A DNA stretch of 60,454 nucleotides from Actinomycetota bacterium. Lineage in GTDB: Bacteria; Actinomycetota; Aquicultoria; Aquicultorales; Aquicultoraceae. Location of the stretch: NCBI GenBank assembly GCA_018333515.1, contig JAGXSZ010000012.1, positions 1-60,454 on the forward strand, read 5' to 3'. This document shows positions 8,482 to 16,736 of this stretch, piece by piece. Each line of letters starts with the position of its first letter. The stretch's first letter is position 1. The notes beneath the pieces are model-generated. The model was not told the DNA's origin and did not search any database. It saw only the letters and a program-made list of their open reading frames with translations. Made by a program: the position numbers and the translations under genes.

Positions 8482-8536
8482 ACTACTGTAGGACAACCGG
8501 CGTTTTTCTAAGCCTAAATTTTTACCGGACAGTAGT
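8482..8536. repeat. Inverted repeat at right border of the iron island
   Basis: ACTACTGT at 8482-8489 and ACAGTAGT at 8529-8536 are perfect 8-bp arms around a 39-base T-rich loop. It could be a transcription terminator after the ABC genes or, more likely from the sequence (CTACTGTCCGG on the minus strand), remains of insertion-sequence ends matching the transposase remnant on the other side. Confidence 0.45.
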
Positions 8537-8641
8537 GCGCATTACGTCTGATGCGAATAATTCTGCGACGATTGTAGCTTGAAAATAAAATCATCAAGCA
8601 CCATAACCCAGTAGCTTGTCGCTGTAGCTAGCATGTAGCTC

Positions 8642-9436
8642 TTACAGCTCTCTTTGCACATAATCGACCGCGTTTTTGAATATCGCCAGGCCGTCCCCTT
8701 CGTCTGAGAGCCGCTCGCGGGTCCAGCGCGGGTGCTGGGTGCGCATGACATAGTTCTCGGGGTGCGGCATCATGCCGAAGACGCGCCCCGTCTCATCACA
8801 GATGCCGGCGATGTGCTCGACCGAGCCGTTGGGGTTGATTGGATAGCCGCCATGCGCGCCGTGCTCGTCGACATACTCGACGGCCACCTGCCCGTTTTGC
8901 CGCAGACGCGCGAGCGCCGCGTCGTCTTTGGGGATGAACTTGCCCTCACCGTGGCAGATAGGCACGTAGATGACCTTCTCGATACCGCGCGTGAAGACGC
9001 ATTTCGATTGCGGGTTGGCCTTGAGATGGACCCAGCGGTCCTCGAACTTGCCGGAGTCGTTGTGGGTTAGCGTGACGTCCTGGCGCATGTAGTCGCCGTC
9101 GAAACCGGGAAGAATCCCGAGCTTGACCATCACCTGAAACCCGTTGCAGACGCCGAGAACGAGCTTGCCGTCCCCGACGAACTCCAGCAGGTCGTTCTTG
9201 AGCTTGTATTTTAGCTTATTCGCCAAGACCTTTCCCGAAGCGATATCGTCGCCGAACGAGAAGCCGCCCGGCAACATCAATATCTGGTAATCTTTGAGCT
9301 TCTTCCTGCCGTCGACGAGGTCGTTTATGTGGACGCGCTCGGCGTCGCCTCCCGCCAGCATAAACGCGTTCCGCGCGTCGCCATCGCGGTTGATGCCCGC
9401 CGCCAGAAGAACGAGTACTCTAGGTTTTTCACTCAT
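8642..9436 (-). CDS. purQ: Phosphoribosylformylglycinamidine synthase, glutaminase subunit
   Basis: 264 residues from the ATG at 9434-9436 (MSEKPRVLVLLAAGINRDGD), which has an AGGTGGT site. A longer frame to 9466 would overlap purL and lacks a site. It is the class I glutamine amidotransferase subunit: PGGFSFGDDIASG, the nucleophile Cys in LGVCNGFQVM and the His/Glu pair in MMPHPENY. It hydrolyses glutamine and passes ammonia to PurL for the fourth step of purine synthesis. It is the longer PurQ form (about 265 residues), not the 220-residue Bacillus type. The last gene of the purD-purB-purSL-purQ operon, starting 5 bases after the purL stop. A diverged partial copy lies at 1335-1580. Confidence 0.95.
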   Translation of the reverse strand: MSEKPRVLVLLAAGINRDGDARNAFMLAGGDAERVHINDLVDGRKKLKDYQILMLPGGFSFGDDIASGKVLANKLKYKLKNDLLEFVGDGKLVLGVCNGFQVMVKLGILPGFDGDYMRQDVTLTHNDSGKFEDRWVHLKANPQSKCVFTRGIEKVIYVPICHGEGKFIPKDDAALARLRQNGQVAVEYVDEHGAHGGYPINPNGSVEHIAGICDETGRVFGMMPHPENYVMRTQHPRWTRERLSDEGDGLAIFKNAVDYVQREL

Positions 9437-9441
9437 TTGTA

Positions 9442-12417
9442 TCACCACCTGAGAGGCGCTTGCCACGCCTCTTTTAGCTCGTCATTGCCTGCATCTATTA
9501 GGGTGGCGCCGTCCGCGCCCGTTATTGTTATCTTGCTGTCGCCGGTGACCTCCCCGACCGCCGTCGGCGCGTTGCCGGCTAGGGCCGCCTCAAAAGCCGC
9601 CCGGTTGTCTTGCGAAACCGTCACCACAAAGCGGCTGTTCGACTCGGAGAATAGCAGTACTTCATCGGGGAGCTCGCCTAAGGCCGGCGCCTGCGAGATA
9701 TCGATGCGCATTCCCAGGCCGCCCGCGAACGCCGACTCGGCCGCCGCTGCGGCGATGCCGCCCTCGGAGCAATCGTGGCACGAAGCCACCAGCCCTTCCC
9801 GCATCGCGCTGTGGAGCGCCCGGTAGAGCGCGAGCGCGCTCGCGGTATCGACCGCGGGCACGTTTCGCCCTTTATGGCCGTTTAGCATATAGTAGTGCGA
9901 GCCGCCCAGTTCGTCCTTGGTTAATCCGAGCACGTAAACCACATCGCCGGGGGCTTTCGCGTCCATCGTGACCGCGCGCTCGACATCGGGGACGATGCCG
10001 ATGGCCGAAATCAATAAGGTCGGCGGGATGGCGATGGTCTTATCCCCCAGTTTATATTCGTTGTGAAAGCTGTCTTTGCCCGATATGAACGGCGTCCCCA
10101 GGCCGACCGCAGTGTCGTAGCAGGCCTTATTCGCCCGCACCAGTTGCGCGAGCTTGTGGTCGCCATCGGGGTTGGTATCCGAAAGAATCGGGTTGCCCCA
10201 GCAGAAGTTATCTAAAATCGCCACCCGGTCGGGGTCGCCCCCCACCGCGACGATATTTCGAACCGCCTCGTCGATTGCGGAGGCCGCCATCGCGTAGGTG
10301 TCGATCTCGCCGTACTTGGGGTTGATGCCGTTGGCCACCGCGATGCCGCGCGTCGAGTCGATGCGCGGGCGGATGACAGCCGCGTCGGAGGGGCCGTCAT
10401 TGGCGATACCGACCAGCGGCTTGACGACGCTACCGCCTTGAACCTCGTGGTCGTACTGGCGAATCACCCACTCCTTGGAGCAGACATTGTAGCTGCCCAG
10501 GATCTTTTTGAGCGCCCCGGTGAGCGAGGCGGAATCGCCGCCCTTGAGCGCCGGCTCGGCTTCGGCCTGCGGGCGCCATGCCGCGGTAAGTTGCAGGCCC
10601 GGCAGCCCCTCGTGGACGAATTCGCTGTTTAGATATAGAACGGTCTTGCCGTCGTATTTTACGTGGATTTTTCCCGAATCGGTAAAGGTGCCGATTACCG
10701 TCGCCTCGACATCACGGCGCTCGCACAACTTGAGAAACGCGTCGATATCCTCGGGCGGGACCGCCAGCGTCATCCGCTCTTGCGACTCGGAGACCCACAA
10801 TTCCCAGGGATGAAGGCCCGCGTACTTGAGCGGCGCTTTCTCGAGGTCGACCTCGCAACCGCCGCTGAACTCGCTCATCTCGCCGACCGATGACGAGAGC
10901 CCGCCGGCCCCGTTGTCGGTAATCGCCCGGTAGAGCCCGAGTTCCCGCGCCTCTTTGAGCGCGTCCTGCATCTTGCGCTGGACGATTGGCGCGCCTATCT
11001 GCACCGCCGCCGATGAAGTCCCCTCGTCGAGCGCGACCGATGAGAAGGTCGCCCCGTGGATACCGTCCTTGCCGATGCGTCCGCCGACCATCACGATGAG
11101 GTCGCCCGGCTCGACATGTTTTTCGTGCGACGGCTTGCCGTTGATGACCTTCTTCATGAAGCCGCCGGTACCGCAATAGACCAGCGGGTTGTATACATAT
11201 GCCTCATCGAAGAGGATAGCCCCGTTGACGGTGGGGATGCCGATTTTGTTACCGCCGTCTTCAACCCCCTTGCGCACGCCTTTGAAGATGCGCTTCGGGT
11301 GGAGGACGCTCGGCGGGAGCTTCTCGTACGGGAAGTCCGGCGGCCCGAAACAGAAGACGTCGGTGTTGAATATCAGCTCCGAGCCGATGCCGGTCCCCAT
11401 CGGGTCGCGATTGACCCCGACGATACCGGTGATGGCGCCGCCGTACGGGTCGAGCGCCGACGGATGGTTGTGCGTCTCGACTTTAAAGACCATATTGTAA
11501 TCGTCATCGAAGGTGACGACACCGGCGTTATCGACGAAGACCGAGACCAGCCAATCCTTTTTGGTGCGCGCTATCTCTTCGGTCGCCCGGCGAATGTATT
11601 GCTTGAAGAGGCTCGCGATGCGCTCGGTCGAGCCCTCCTCGGTGTATTCTATGTTGGCGTTGAATATCTTATGCTTGCAGTGCTCGCTCCAGGTCTGGGC
11701 GAGCATCTCGAGTTCGACATCGGTCGGGCGGGCGCTCAACCCGACGCGTTCGCGCTCGGCGGTCAATGCGTCGTCTTTGAAATAATCGCGAATGAGGCGC
11801 ATCTCCTCGAGGTTGAGAGAGAGAACGCCTTGGCGGCTTATCTCGATGAGTTCCTCGTCGGAGACATCGAGGTCGACCTCGGCGACGACGGGTTTGAACT
11901 CCGCCGGTTGCGCGGGGCCCGCGACATACTCGGCGGTCGCCTGGATATCCGCGCCGGCACCCCAAATCTGGAAGTGCTCGATGAGCGAGTTTGCGAGCAA
12001 CCCGAGACAGATGCGCCTGGCGTCGTCCTCGGTAAGGTTCCCGTTGAGTAAATAGAGCTTAGAGGTATGGACCGCTTCCCCTTCGGGATATTCTATTGAT
12101 AGCAAGTCCTCGATTCCTTCGACCGCGGTCGCGCCGACGTTGTCGGTGACGCCGGGTTTGTAGCCGACTTCGATAGCGACCGTAAAGGGCTTGCCGGTGT
12201 TTTCGTTGATATGGTAGGTCTGGGTGATGGGGTCGGTAAGCAAATCCCGCGCGACCGCTTCCGCCTGCTCGCGTGAGAGGCGCGCGCTGATAGTATATAC
12301 ATCTATAGTCTGAACCGACTCGACGTCGATTCGCAAATCCTCGATTATCTGTTTCTTGACCGAGTTCCCGAGGGCATCGGTGATGCCGGGCTTAAGTGCG
12401 ACTTCTACCCGCCACAT
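9442..12417 (-). CDS. purL: Phosphoribosylformylglycinamidine synthase, PurS-PurS-PurL fusion
   Basis: 991 residues. Residues 1-78 (WRVEVALKPGITDALG) and about 79-165 (FTVAIEVGYKPGVTDNVG) are two PurS-like domains in tandem. A linker leads into the PurL catalytic part from about 190 (LNLEEMRLIRDYF). That part contains the conserved ETHNHPSALDPYGGA and GGNKIGIPTVNGAI segments and two AIRS-type halves. With PurQ it converts FGAR to FGAM using ATP and ammonia. In Bacillus PurS is a separate small protein; here no free purS is seen, so the fused copies presumably take its role of bridging PurL and PurQ. It lies 300 bp downstream of purB, with purQ directly after it. Confidence 0.95.
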   Translation of the reverse strand: MWRVEVALKPGITDALGNSVKKQIIEDLRIDVESVQTIDVYTISARLSREQAEAVARDLLTDPITQTYHINENTGKPFTVAIEVGYKPGVTDNVGATAVEGIEDLLSIEYPEGEAVHTSKLYLLNGNLTEDDARRICLGLLANSLIEHFQIWGAGADIQATAEYVAGPAQPAEFKPVVAEVDLDVSDEELIEISRQGVLSLNLEEMRLIRDYFKDDALTAERERVGLSARPTDVELEMLAQTWSEHCKHKIFNANIEYTEEGSTERIASLFKQYIRRATEEIARTKKDWLVSVFVDNAGVVTFDDDYNMVFKVETHNHPSALDPYGGAITGIVGVNRDPMGTGIGSELIFNTDVFCFGPPDFPYEKLPPSVLHPKRIFKGVRKGVEDGGNKIGIPTVNGAILFDEAYVYNPLVYCGTGGFMKKVINGKPSHEKHVEPGDLIVMVGGRIGKDGIHGATFSSVALDEGTSSAAVQIGAPIVQRKMQDALKEARELGLYRAITDNGAGGLSSSVGEMSEFSGGCEVDLEKAPLKYAGLHPWELWVSESQERMTLAVPPEDIDAFLKLCERRDVEATVIGTFTDSGKIHVKYDGKTVLYLNSEFVHEGLPGLQLTAAWRPQAEAEPALKGGDSASLTGALKKILGSYNVCSKEWVIRQYDHEVQGGSVVKPLVGIANDGPSDAAVIRPRIDSTRGIAVANGINPKYGEIDTYAMAASAIDEAVRNIVAVGGDPDRVAILDNFCWGNPILSDTNPDGDHKLAQLVRANKACYDTAVGLGTPFISGKDSFHNEYKLGDKTIAIPPTLLISAIGIVPDVERAVTMDAKAPGDVVYVLGLTKDELGGSHYYMLNGHKGRNVPAVDTASALALYRALHSAMREGLVASCHDCSEGGIAAAAAESAFAGGLGMRIDISQAPALGELPDEVLLFSESNSRFVVTVSQDNRAAFEAALAGNAPTAVGEVTGDSKITITGADGATLIDAGNDELKEAWQAPLRW

Positions 12418-12717
12418 TTAGCTACTGACACCTGCCTTTGCGGCCGCTCTCACGCCCGCTATGCATGCCGGCCGCATGCGTGCCGCAGGTGAACCCGCCG
12501 CCCGCCTCGACCTATCTATTATTTGCTGAGATTTGGCTATCACGTGCCCTCCTAAAACTCGGTATCGTCCCGGCCTGTTACGCAACTCAATATTATACAC
12601 AAGTTTTTGTGCAAGTTTACTGACAAGCCGGCGCTTTTACAAATGAAATGCGGCTTACTCAAGCCTGGGGTCAGGTCTTTATTTTTTATTATTGCTTCGC
12701 GTGCGCAGCACGCTCGA
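12418..12717. other. Gap between purB and purL with two hairpins
   Basis: No gene. Directly at the purB stop are two back-to-back hairpins: CTCGAC/GTCGAG (12713-12729) and GCGTGC/GCACGC (12699-12713). On the minus strand they are followed by A-rich, not T-rich, sequence, so they are not classical terminators. Further on is GGGGTCAGGTCTT (12667-12679), which resembles a short motif often seen in dispersed intergenic repeats. Whether purL is read through from purB is unclear. Confidence 0.4.
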
Positions 12718-14019
12718 CTAATCGTCGAGCCTCTCCAAGCGCTTGAAGACGGTCTCCACATTGCGCAAGAAATAATCGGTGCTGAAAAGCTCGTCGAGTT
12801 CCTCGTCGGGGATGAGCTTCGCGACCTCCGCATCGGCTTTGAGCAAACCCTTAAGTTCGCCCTCGCCCCGCCACGTCGCCATGGCGTTGCGCTGGACCAA
12901 CTGGTAGGCCTCCTCGCGCGTTATACCCTTGTCGACGAGCGCGAGCAGGACGCGGGATGAGTAGATGAGCCCGCCCGTTATGTCGAGATTCTTCCGCATG
13001 TTTTCCGGGTAGACGAGAAGGCCTTCGATGAGCCATTTGAGCTTGCCGAGCATATAGTCGAGGAGCATGGTGCTGTCGGGGATGATGATGCGCTCGACCG
13101 ATGAATGCGAGATGTCGCGCTCGTGCCAGAGCGCCACGTTCTCCAGCGCCACCAGCGCGTTTGCGCGCAAGACGCGCGCCTGGCCGGCCAGGCGCTCGGC
13201 GATAATCGGGTTGCGCTTGTGCGGCATAGCCGAGGAGCCCTTCTGGCCTTTGGCAAAGGGTTCCTCGACCTCGCGCGTCTCCGTCTTCTGCAGGGCGCGC
13301 ACCTCGACGGCAATTTTTTCGATGGTCGCCGCGCAAATTGCGAGCGCTGTCATGTATTCGGCGTGCCGGTCGCGCTGGAGCACCTGGGTGGAGACGGGCG
13401 CCGGGGTGAGGCCGAGCCGCTCGCAGACAAACTCCTCGACCCACGGGTCGATATTAGAGTAGGTGCCGACCGCCCCGGAGAGTTTCCCGACCGAGATGGC
13501 CGCTTTGGCGCGCTCCAGGCGGTTGAGGTTGCGGTGCATCTCAAACGCCCAGTTGGCGAATTTGAGGCCGAAGGTCATCGGCTCGGCCTGGATGCCGTGG
13601 GTGCGCCCCACGCATACCAGGTCTTTATACTCTAAAGCCTTGGCTTTTAAAAGGTTGACGATTTCGCGCACATCCTCGATGAGAATGTCGACGGCCTCTT
13701 TCATCTGGACCGCCAGGCCGGTATCGACGACGTCGGATGAGGTCAGCCCGTAGTGGACGTAGCGCGACGCCGGGCCGACGTTTTCGGCGACGTTGGTTAG
13801 AAACGCGATGACGTCGTGGTGGGTCTCCGCCTCGATTACCCCGATGCGCTCGACCGAGAAAGCCGCCTTATCCTTTATCTCCCGGAGGGCGTCCTCCGGG
13901 ACTACGCCCAGCTTCACATGGGCTTCGGTGGCGAGAATCTCAATCTCCAGCCATTTGTCGAACTTATTCCTTAATTCCCATATGGCTCTCATCCGCGGCC
14001 GCGAATATCTCTCTATCAT
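12718..14019 (-). CDS. purB: Adenylosuccinate lyase
   Basis: 433 residues, the usual length. The fumarase/aspartase superfamily signature GSSAMPHKRNP is present, as are the conserved RTHGIQAEPMTFG (active-site His) and YVHYGLTSSDVVDT. It carries out two purine steps: cleavage of SAICAR to AICAR and of adenylosuccinate to AMP, releasing fumarate. It is the second gene of the purine operon, 129 bp downstream of purD. The start MIERYSRPRMRAIW is standard for the short bacterial form. Confidence 0.96.
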   Translation of the reverse strand: MIERYSRPRMRAIWELRNKFDKWLEIEILATEAHVKLGVVPEDALREIKDKAAFSVERIGVIEAETHHDVIAFLTNVAENVGPASRYVHYGLTSSDVVDTGLAVQMKEAVDILIEDVREIVNLLKAKALEYKDLVCVGRTHGIQAEPMTFGLKFANWAFEMHRNLNRLERAKAAISVGKLSGAVGTYSNIDPWVEEFVCERLGLTPAPVSTQVLQRDRHAEYMTALAICAATIEKIAVEVRALQKTETREVEEPFAKGQKGSSAMPHKRNPIIAERLAGQARVLRANALVALENVALWHERDISHSSVERIIIPDSTMLLDYMLGKLKWLIEGLLVYPENMRKNLDITGGLIYSSRVLLALVDKGITREEAYQLVQRNAMATWRGEGELKGLLKADAEVAKLIPDEELDELFSTDYFLRNVETVFKRLERLDD

Positions 14020-14148
14020 TTACAAACCACTCCTTTGCCGTCGGTTAATCGTATGGAAACCCATCGCGGGCGAGAAGGCCCGCAATGAACTGATATCTAT
14101 ATAGACGCCGCGCCTGGAAGAGCACGCGGCAAACATCTCTGCTCAACT

Positions 14149-15423
14149 CTATCCCATATCGACAGCGCGGAGCGCGATGTCTTTGCGGTAATGCATGCCC
14201 TCAAAATTGATCTTCTCAATCGCCGCGTACGCGCGCTCGCGCGCCTGCGCGAAGTCCGTCCCCAGCGCGCTCACATTGAGCACCCTGCCCCCGGCAGTCA
14301 CAATTTTGCCCTCGCTCAGCTTAGTCCCCGCGTGGAAGACGGCGACGCCCTCCATCGCCGATGCCTCATCGAGGCCGGTTATCTCAAAACCGGTCTCATA
14401 ATCGCTCGGATAACCGCCGGAGGCCAGGACTACGGTCGCGCAGACCTCGTCCTTCCATTTCAGCTTGACGCGAGAGATATCGCCCTCGGCGACCGCGAGC
14501 ATCGGCTCGATGATGTCGCTTTCGAGGCGCGGCAGAATCGCCTGCGTCTCGGGGTCGCCGAAGCGCGCGTTGAACTCGAGAACCCTCGGCCCGGTCTTTG
14601 TTAGCATCAAGCCGGCGTAGATAACACCCCGGTATTCGATGCCCTCGGCGGACAAGCCCGCTATCATCGGCTTCAAAACCAACTCCACGATATCCTCATA
14701 GAGTTCAGCGGTAACGATCGGGACTGGCGAGTACGAGCCCATGCCTCCGGTATTTAAGCCCTCGTCGCCATCGTAAGCGCGCTTGTAATCCTGCGCCGGG
14801 ACCATCGGCATCACGTTTTTTCCATCACTAAATGCAAGCACCGAAAGCTCCGACCCCTCCATGTATTCTTCGATGACCACTTGGTCGCCCGCCGCTCCGA
14901 ATTGCCCCTTGACCAGGCAGCTCCTAACCGCGTCCTCAGCCTCCGCCAGCGTCTTCGCTATAAAGACCCCTTTGCCCGCGGCCAGACCGTCGGCTTTGAC
15001 GACATAGGGGGCGTCGAGCGTTGCGAGATACGCGGCGGCTTCGCCATAGTCCGTAAAGAGCTTGGCGGCGGCGGTCGGCACGCCGTATTTTTCCATGATG
15101 TCCTTGGCGAAGATCTTGCTCCCCTCGAGCTGAGCCGCTTTCGCGCTCGGCCCGAATACTTTGAGCCCGCGGGCGGCAAAGACATCGGTTATCCCGGCGA
15201 CAAGCGGAACCTCGGGGCCGACGACCGTCAAGCCTATCGCCTGGGCTTGAGCGAAATCGGCGAGCGCATTGAAATCGGATGGGTCGATTGGAACGTCCGT
15301 TGCCTCGCGCGCGATTCCGCCGTTTCCCGGCACGCAGAAGACCTCGTCCACCATCGGGCTCTGTTTTATCTTCCATACCAGGGCATGCTCGCGCCCCCCG
15401 CTCCCAATCACCAGTACTTTCAA
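14149..15423 (-). CDS. purD: Phosphoribosylamine-glycine ligase
   Basis: 424 residues from a TTG at 15421-15423 that has a GGGGGC site at proper spacing and starts exactly at the conserved KVLVIGSGGREHALVWK. An upstream ATG at 15453 would add ten residues not typical of the family. It is an ATP-grasp enzyme, with VKADGLAAGKGV as the ATP-grasp core and LEFNARFGDPETQ as the metal-binding Glu/Asn motif. It joins glycine to phosphoribosylamine in the second step of IMP synthesis. It is the first gene of the minus-strand purine operon. Confidence 0.95.
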   Translation of the reverse strand: MKVLVIGSGGREHALVWKIKQSPMVDEVFCVPGNGGIAREATDVPIDPSDFNALADFAQAQAIGLTVVGPEVPLVAGITDVFAARGLKVFGPSAKAAQLEGSKIFAKDIMEKYGVPTAAAKLFTDYGEAAAYLATLDAPYVVKADGLAAGKGVFIAKTLAEAEDAVRSCLVKGQFGAAGDQVVIEEYMEGSELSVLAFSDGKNVMPMVPAQDYKRAYDGDEGLNTGGMGSYSPVPIVTAELYEDIVELVLKPMIAGLSAEGIEYRGVIYAGLMLTKTGPRVLEFNARFGDPETQAILPRLESDIIEPMLAVAEGDISRVKLKWKDEVCATVVLASGGYPSDYETGFEITGLDEASAMEGVAVFHAGTKLSEGKIVTAGGRVLNVSALGTDFAQARERAYAAIEKINFEGMHYRKDIALRAVDMG

Positions 15424-15887
15424 TGCTTGCCCCCTATCGTCTATCTGCGACATCGATTCAATCGATCATTCATGCATTCATTCTTCCAAAACGGTTTACG
15501 TGCCTCAATCCTCGCCACCGGTATTATTCGAAATGCTCCACACCAAAGCATCACCACAGCGATACCCATATACTTTATGCGCGGTCCGCGAATACAAAAA
15601 CTTGAATACATAAAAAGCTGGGTCATCTGGTTCGATTATAAATTCTTGTTCGCGCGTGGAGCATGCGCATCAGAATTTCCGGTCTCAGGCTTTGTACACT
15701 CTACCAATTCTACGCAAAACCGGTTTTAGCTGCAAGAAGCATAAATCCGGGATGAGCGCTTCTATCCGCCTAGAGGATGACCCTTTTCGACCGCTTGCAT
15801 GATTAAAAAAACGCTCAATAAGGGTAGAATTTTTGTATGGTAGATGCGATAGTGGCATTATCGATTAAAAAACGTGAGGTTGAGACT
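15424..15887. other. Divergent intergenic region
   Basis: Lies between purD (minus) and the secreted-protein gene (plus). A TATAAT on the minus strand at 15635-15640 could be the -10 of the purine operon, but no -35 is convincing. No gene, repeat or obvious PurR-like site is seen. Confidence 0.35.
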
Positions 15888-16448
15888 TTGAGAATTAAAG
15901 CAACGCTCGTACTGTTGCCGGTAATCTTGTTCACGCTGCTTCTGGCGCCGCTCGCGGTGTACGCCGACACCGAGACGGCCGCCGGTACGCCGCCGGAATT
16001 CGAAAATATCGGACTCCTCAAAGACGGTAAGGTTATCGTGACCGAGCCCGGTGCCGCGACTCGGGCGACCGTCAAGCCCCCGGCCACGAGCAGCACCAAA
16101 ATCCTGCGCGACGGCACGGTGGTCTCTCCTGCCACGACCGTTCCCGCCACGCCTAAACCCGCAAAAGCCGCCGCCAAGACCGCCACGACCGGCAATACGG
16201 CAAAGAACTCATCCGCGCCGGTTTCGACGACTAAGGACGCCGCCGTGACAACACAAAGCTCAGTCGCTACCGTGACCAGCCACAACAATACCGTTGTCGT
16301 CAAAGGAGCGCGCGTCGGCAACCCCGCCGTCGCTTCCAAAGAGAACCTGCCGCTCACCGTTATGGACCTAAAGCCCTACTTCGCCATCGCGATTCTGTTG
16401 ATTATCATCGGCAGGACCACCTACACGAAGGCCATCCCTCACGCCTAG
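15888..16448 (+). CDS. Secreted Thr/Pro/Ala-rich protein with C-terminal membrane anchor
   Basis: 186 residues, read from a TTG at 15888 with a GTGAGGTTGA site. This puts the signal peptide (MRIKATLVLLPVILFTLLLA) right at the start, whereas the longer frame would bury it. After cleavage near AVYADT the chain has two short similar segments: LLKDGKVIVTEPG and ILRDGTVVSPAT. A low-complexity Pro/Thr/Ala/Lys region follows, then LPLTV, a hydrophobic helix (YFAIAILLIIIG) and a short tail with Arg and Lys. The last part resembles a cell-wall sorting signal, although the usual Gly is Val. A sortase gene lies 5.6 kb downstream in the same orientation. No domain is recognised; a surface or stalk role is inference. 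Confidence 0.75.
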   Translation: MRIKATLVLLPVILFTLLLAPLAVYADTETAAGTPPEFENIGLLKDGKVIVTEPGAATRATVKPPATSSTKILRDGTVVSPATTVPATPKPAKAAAKTATTGNTAKNSSAPVSTTKDAAVTTQSSVATVTSHNNTVVVKGARVGNPAVASKENLPLTVMDLKPYFAIAILLIIIGRTTYTKAIPHA

Positions 16449-16474
16449 CGCTTGCGCAATACGCAAGGTACGGT

Positions 16475-16502
16475 TTGCTTAACGCGCGCCGCAACTTATA
16501 AT
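16475..16502 (+). promoter_or_regulatory. Promoter upstream of a structured leader
   Basis: TTGCTT at 16475-16480, 16-bp spacer, TATAAT at 16497-16502. Transcription from near 16509 would run through the structured region described next and on to the glycosyltransferase gene. Confidence 0.55.
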
Positions 16503-16543
16503 AAACATTGAAGAATACGTAATATTGCCGGCTTAGTCACCGG

Positions 16544-16666
16544 GCGCCTACCATGTTAGACATCTTTCCGATATGGGAATATTTCTAACATCGAAAGCCG
16601 TAAGTCCGGCCCCTAATGCGGGGTTCGATTTTGCGGATAGAAGACGGTGGCGCTAACAGGTAGCGC
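16544..16666 (+). ncRNA. Candidate structured RNA leader, class unknown
   Basis: A closing stem pairs GCGCC-u-ACC (16544-16552) with GGTGGCGC (16647-16654). Inside are an 8-bp stem ATGTTAGA/TCTAACAT (16553-16560 with 16584-16591) capped by an inner TTCC/GGAA, a CCCC/GGGG hairpin (16610-16623), and possible CCGT/ACGG and TCCG/CGGA pairings. A competing hairpin GCGCTA/TAGCGC (16650-16666) uses the 3' strand of the closing stem, which would allow a two-state switch. I could not match it to a known riboswitch consensus. Read by eye, so the fold is a hypothesis. Confidence 0.4.
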
Positions 16667-16670
16667 ATAG

Positions 16671-16679
16671 TGCTATAAT
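16671..16679 (+). promoter_or_regulatory. Extended -10 promoter element
   Basis: TGCTATAAT is a perfect extended -10 (TGnTATAAT), about 58 bp upstream of the glycosyltransferase start. No -35 is evident, as is usual for this promoter type. Confidence 0.45.
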
Positions 16680-16736
16680 GCGCCGGCGCCGAAAGCGCGA
16701 GTCACCGCCGAACGAGAAGGATGTGTCAACGCTCTT

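Noticed and set aside
11056-12051. Long antisense frame inside purL
   Set aside because: GC-rich codons of purL open the opposite strand; the peptide has no family resemblance and purL is certain.
16600-16640. GGTTCGATT, resembling a tRNA T-loop
   Set aside because: The flanking bases do not form a T-stem or acceptor stem; no anticodon arm. It is better explained by the structured leader.
16544-16666. Cyclic-di-GMP (GEMM) or cobalamin riboswitch
   Set aside because: Some similarity (AAAGCC, GGGGTT) but the conserved receptor sequences are absent.
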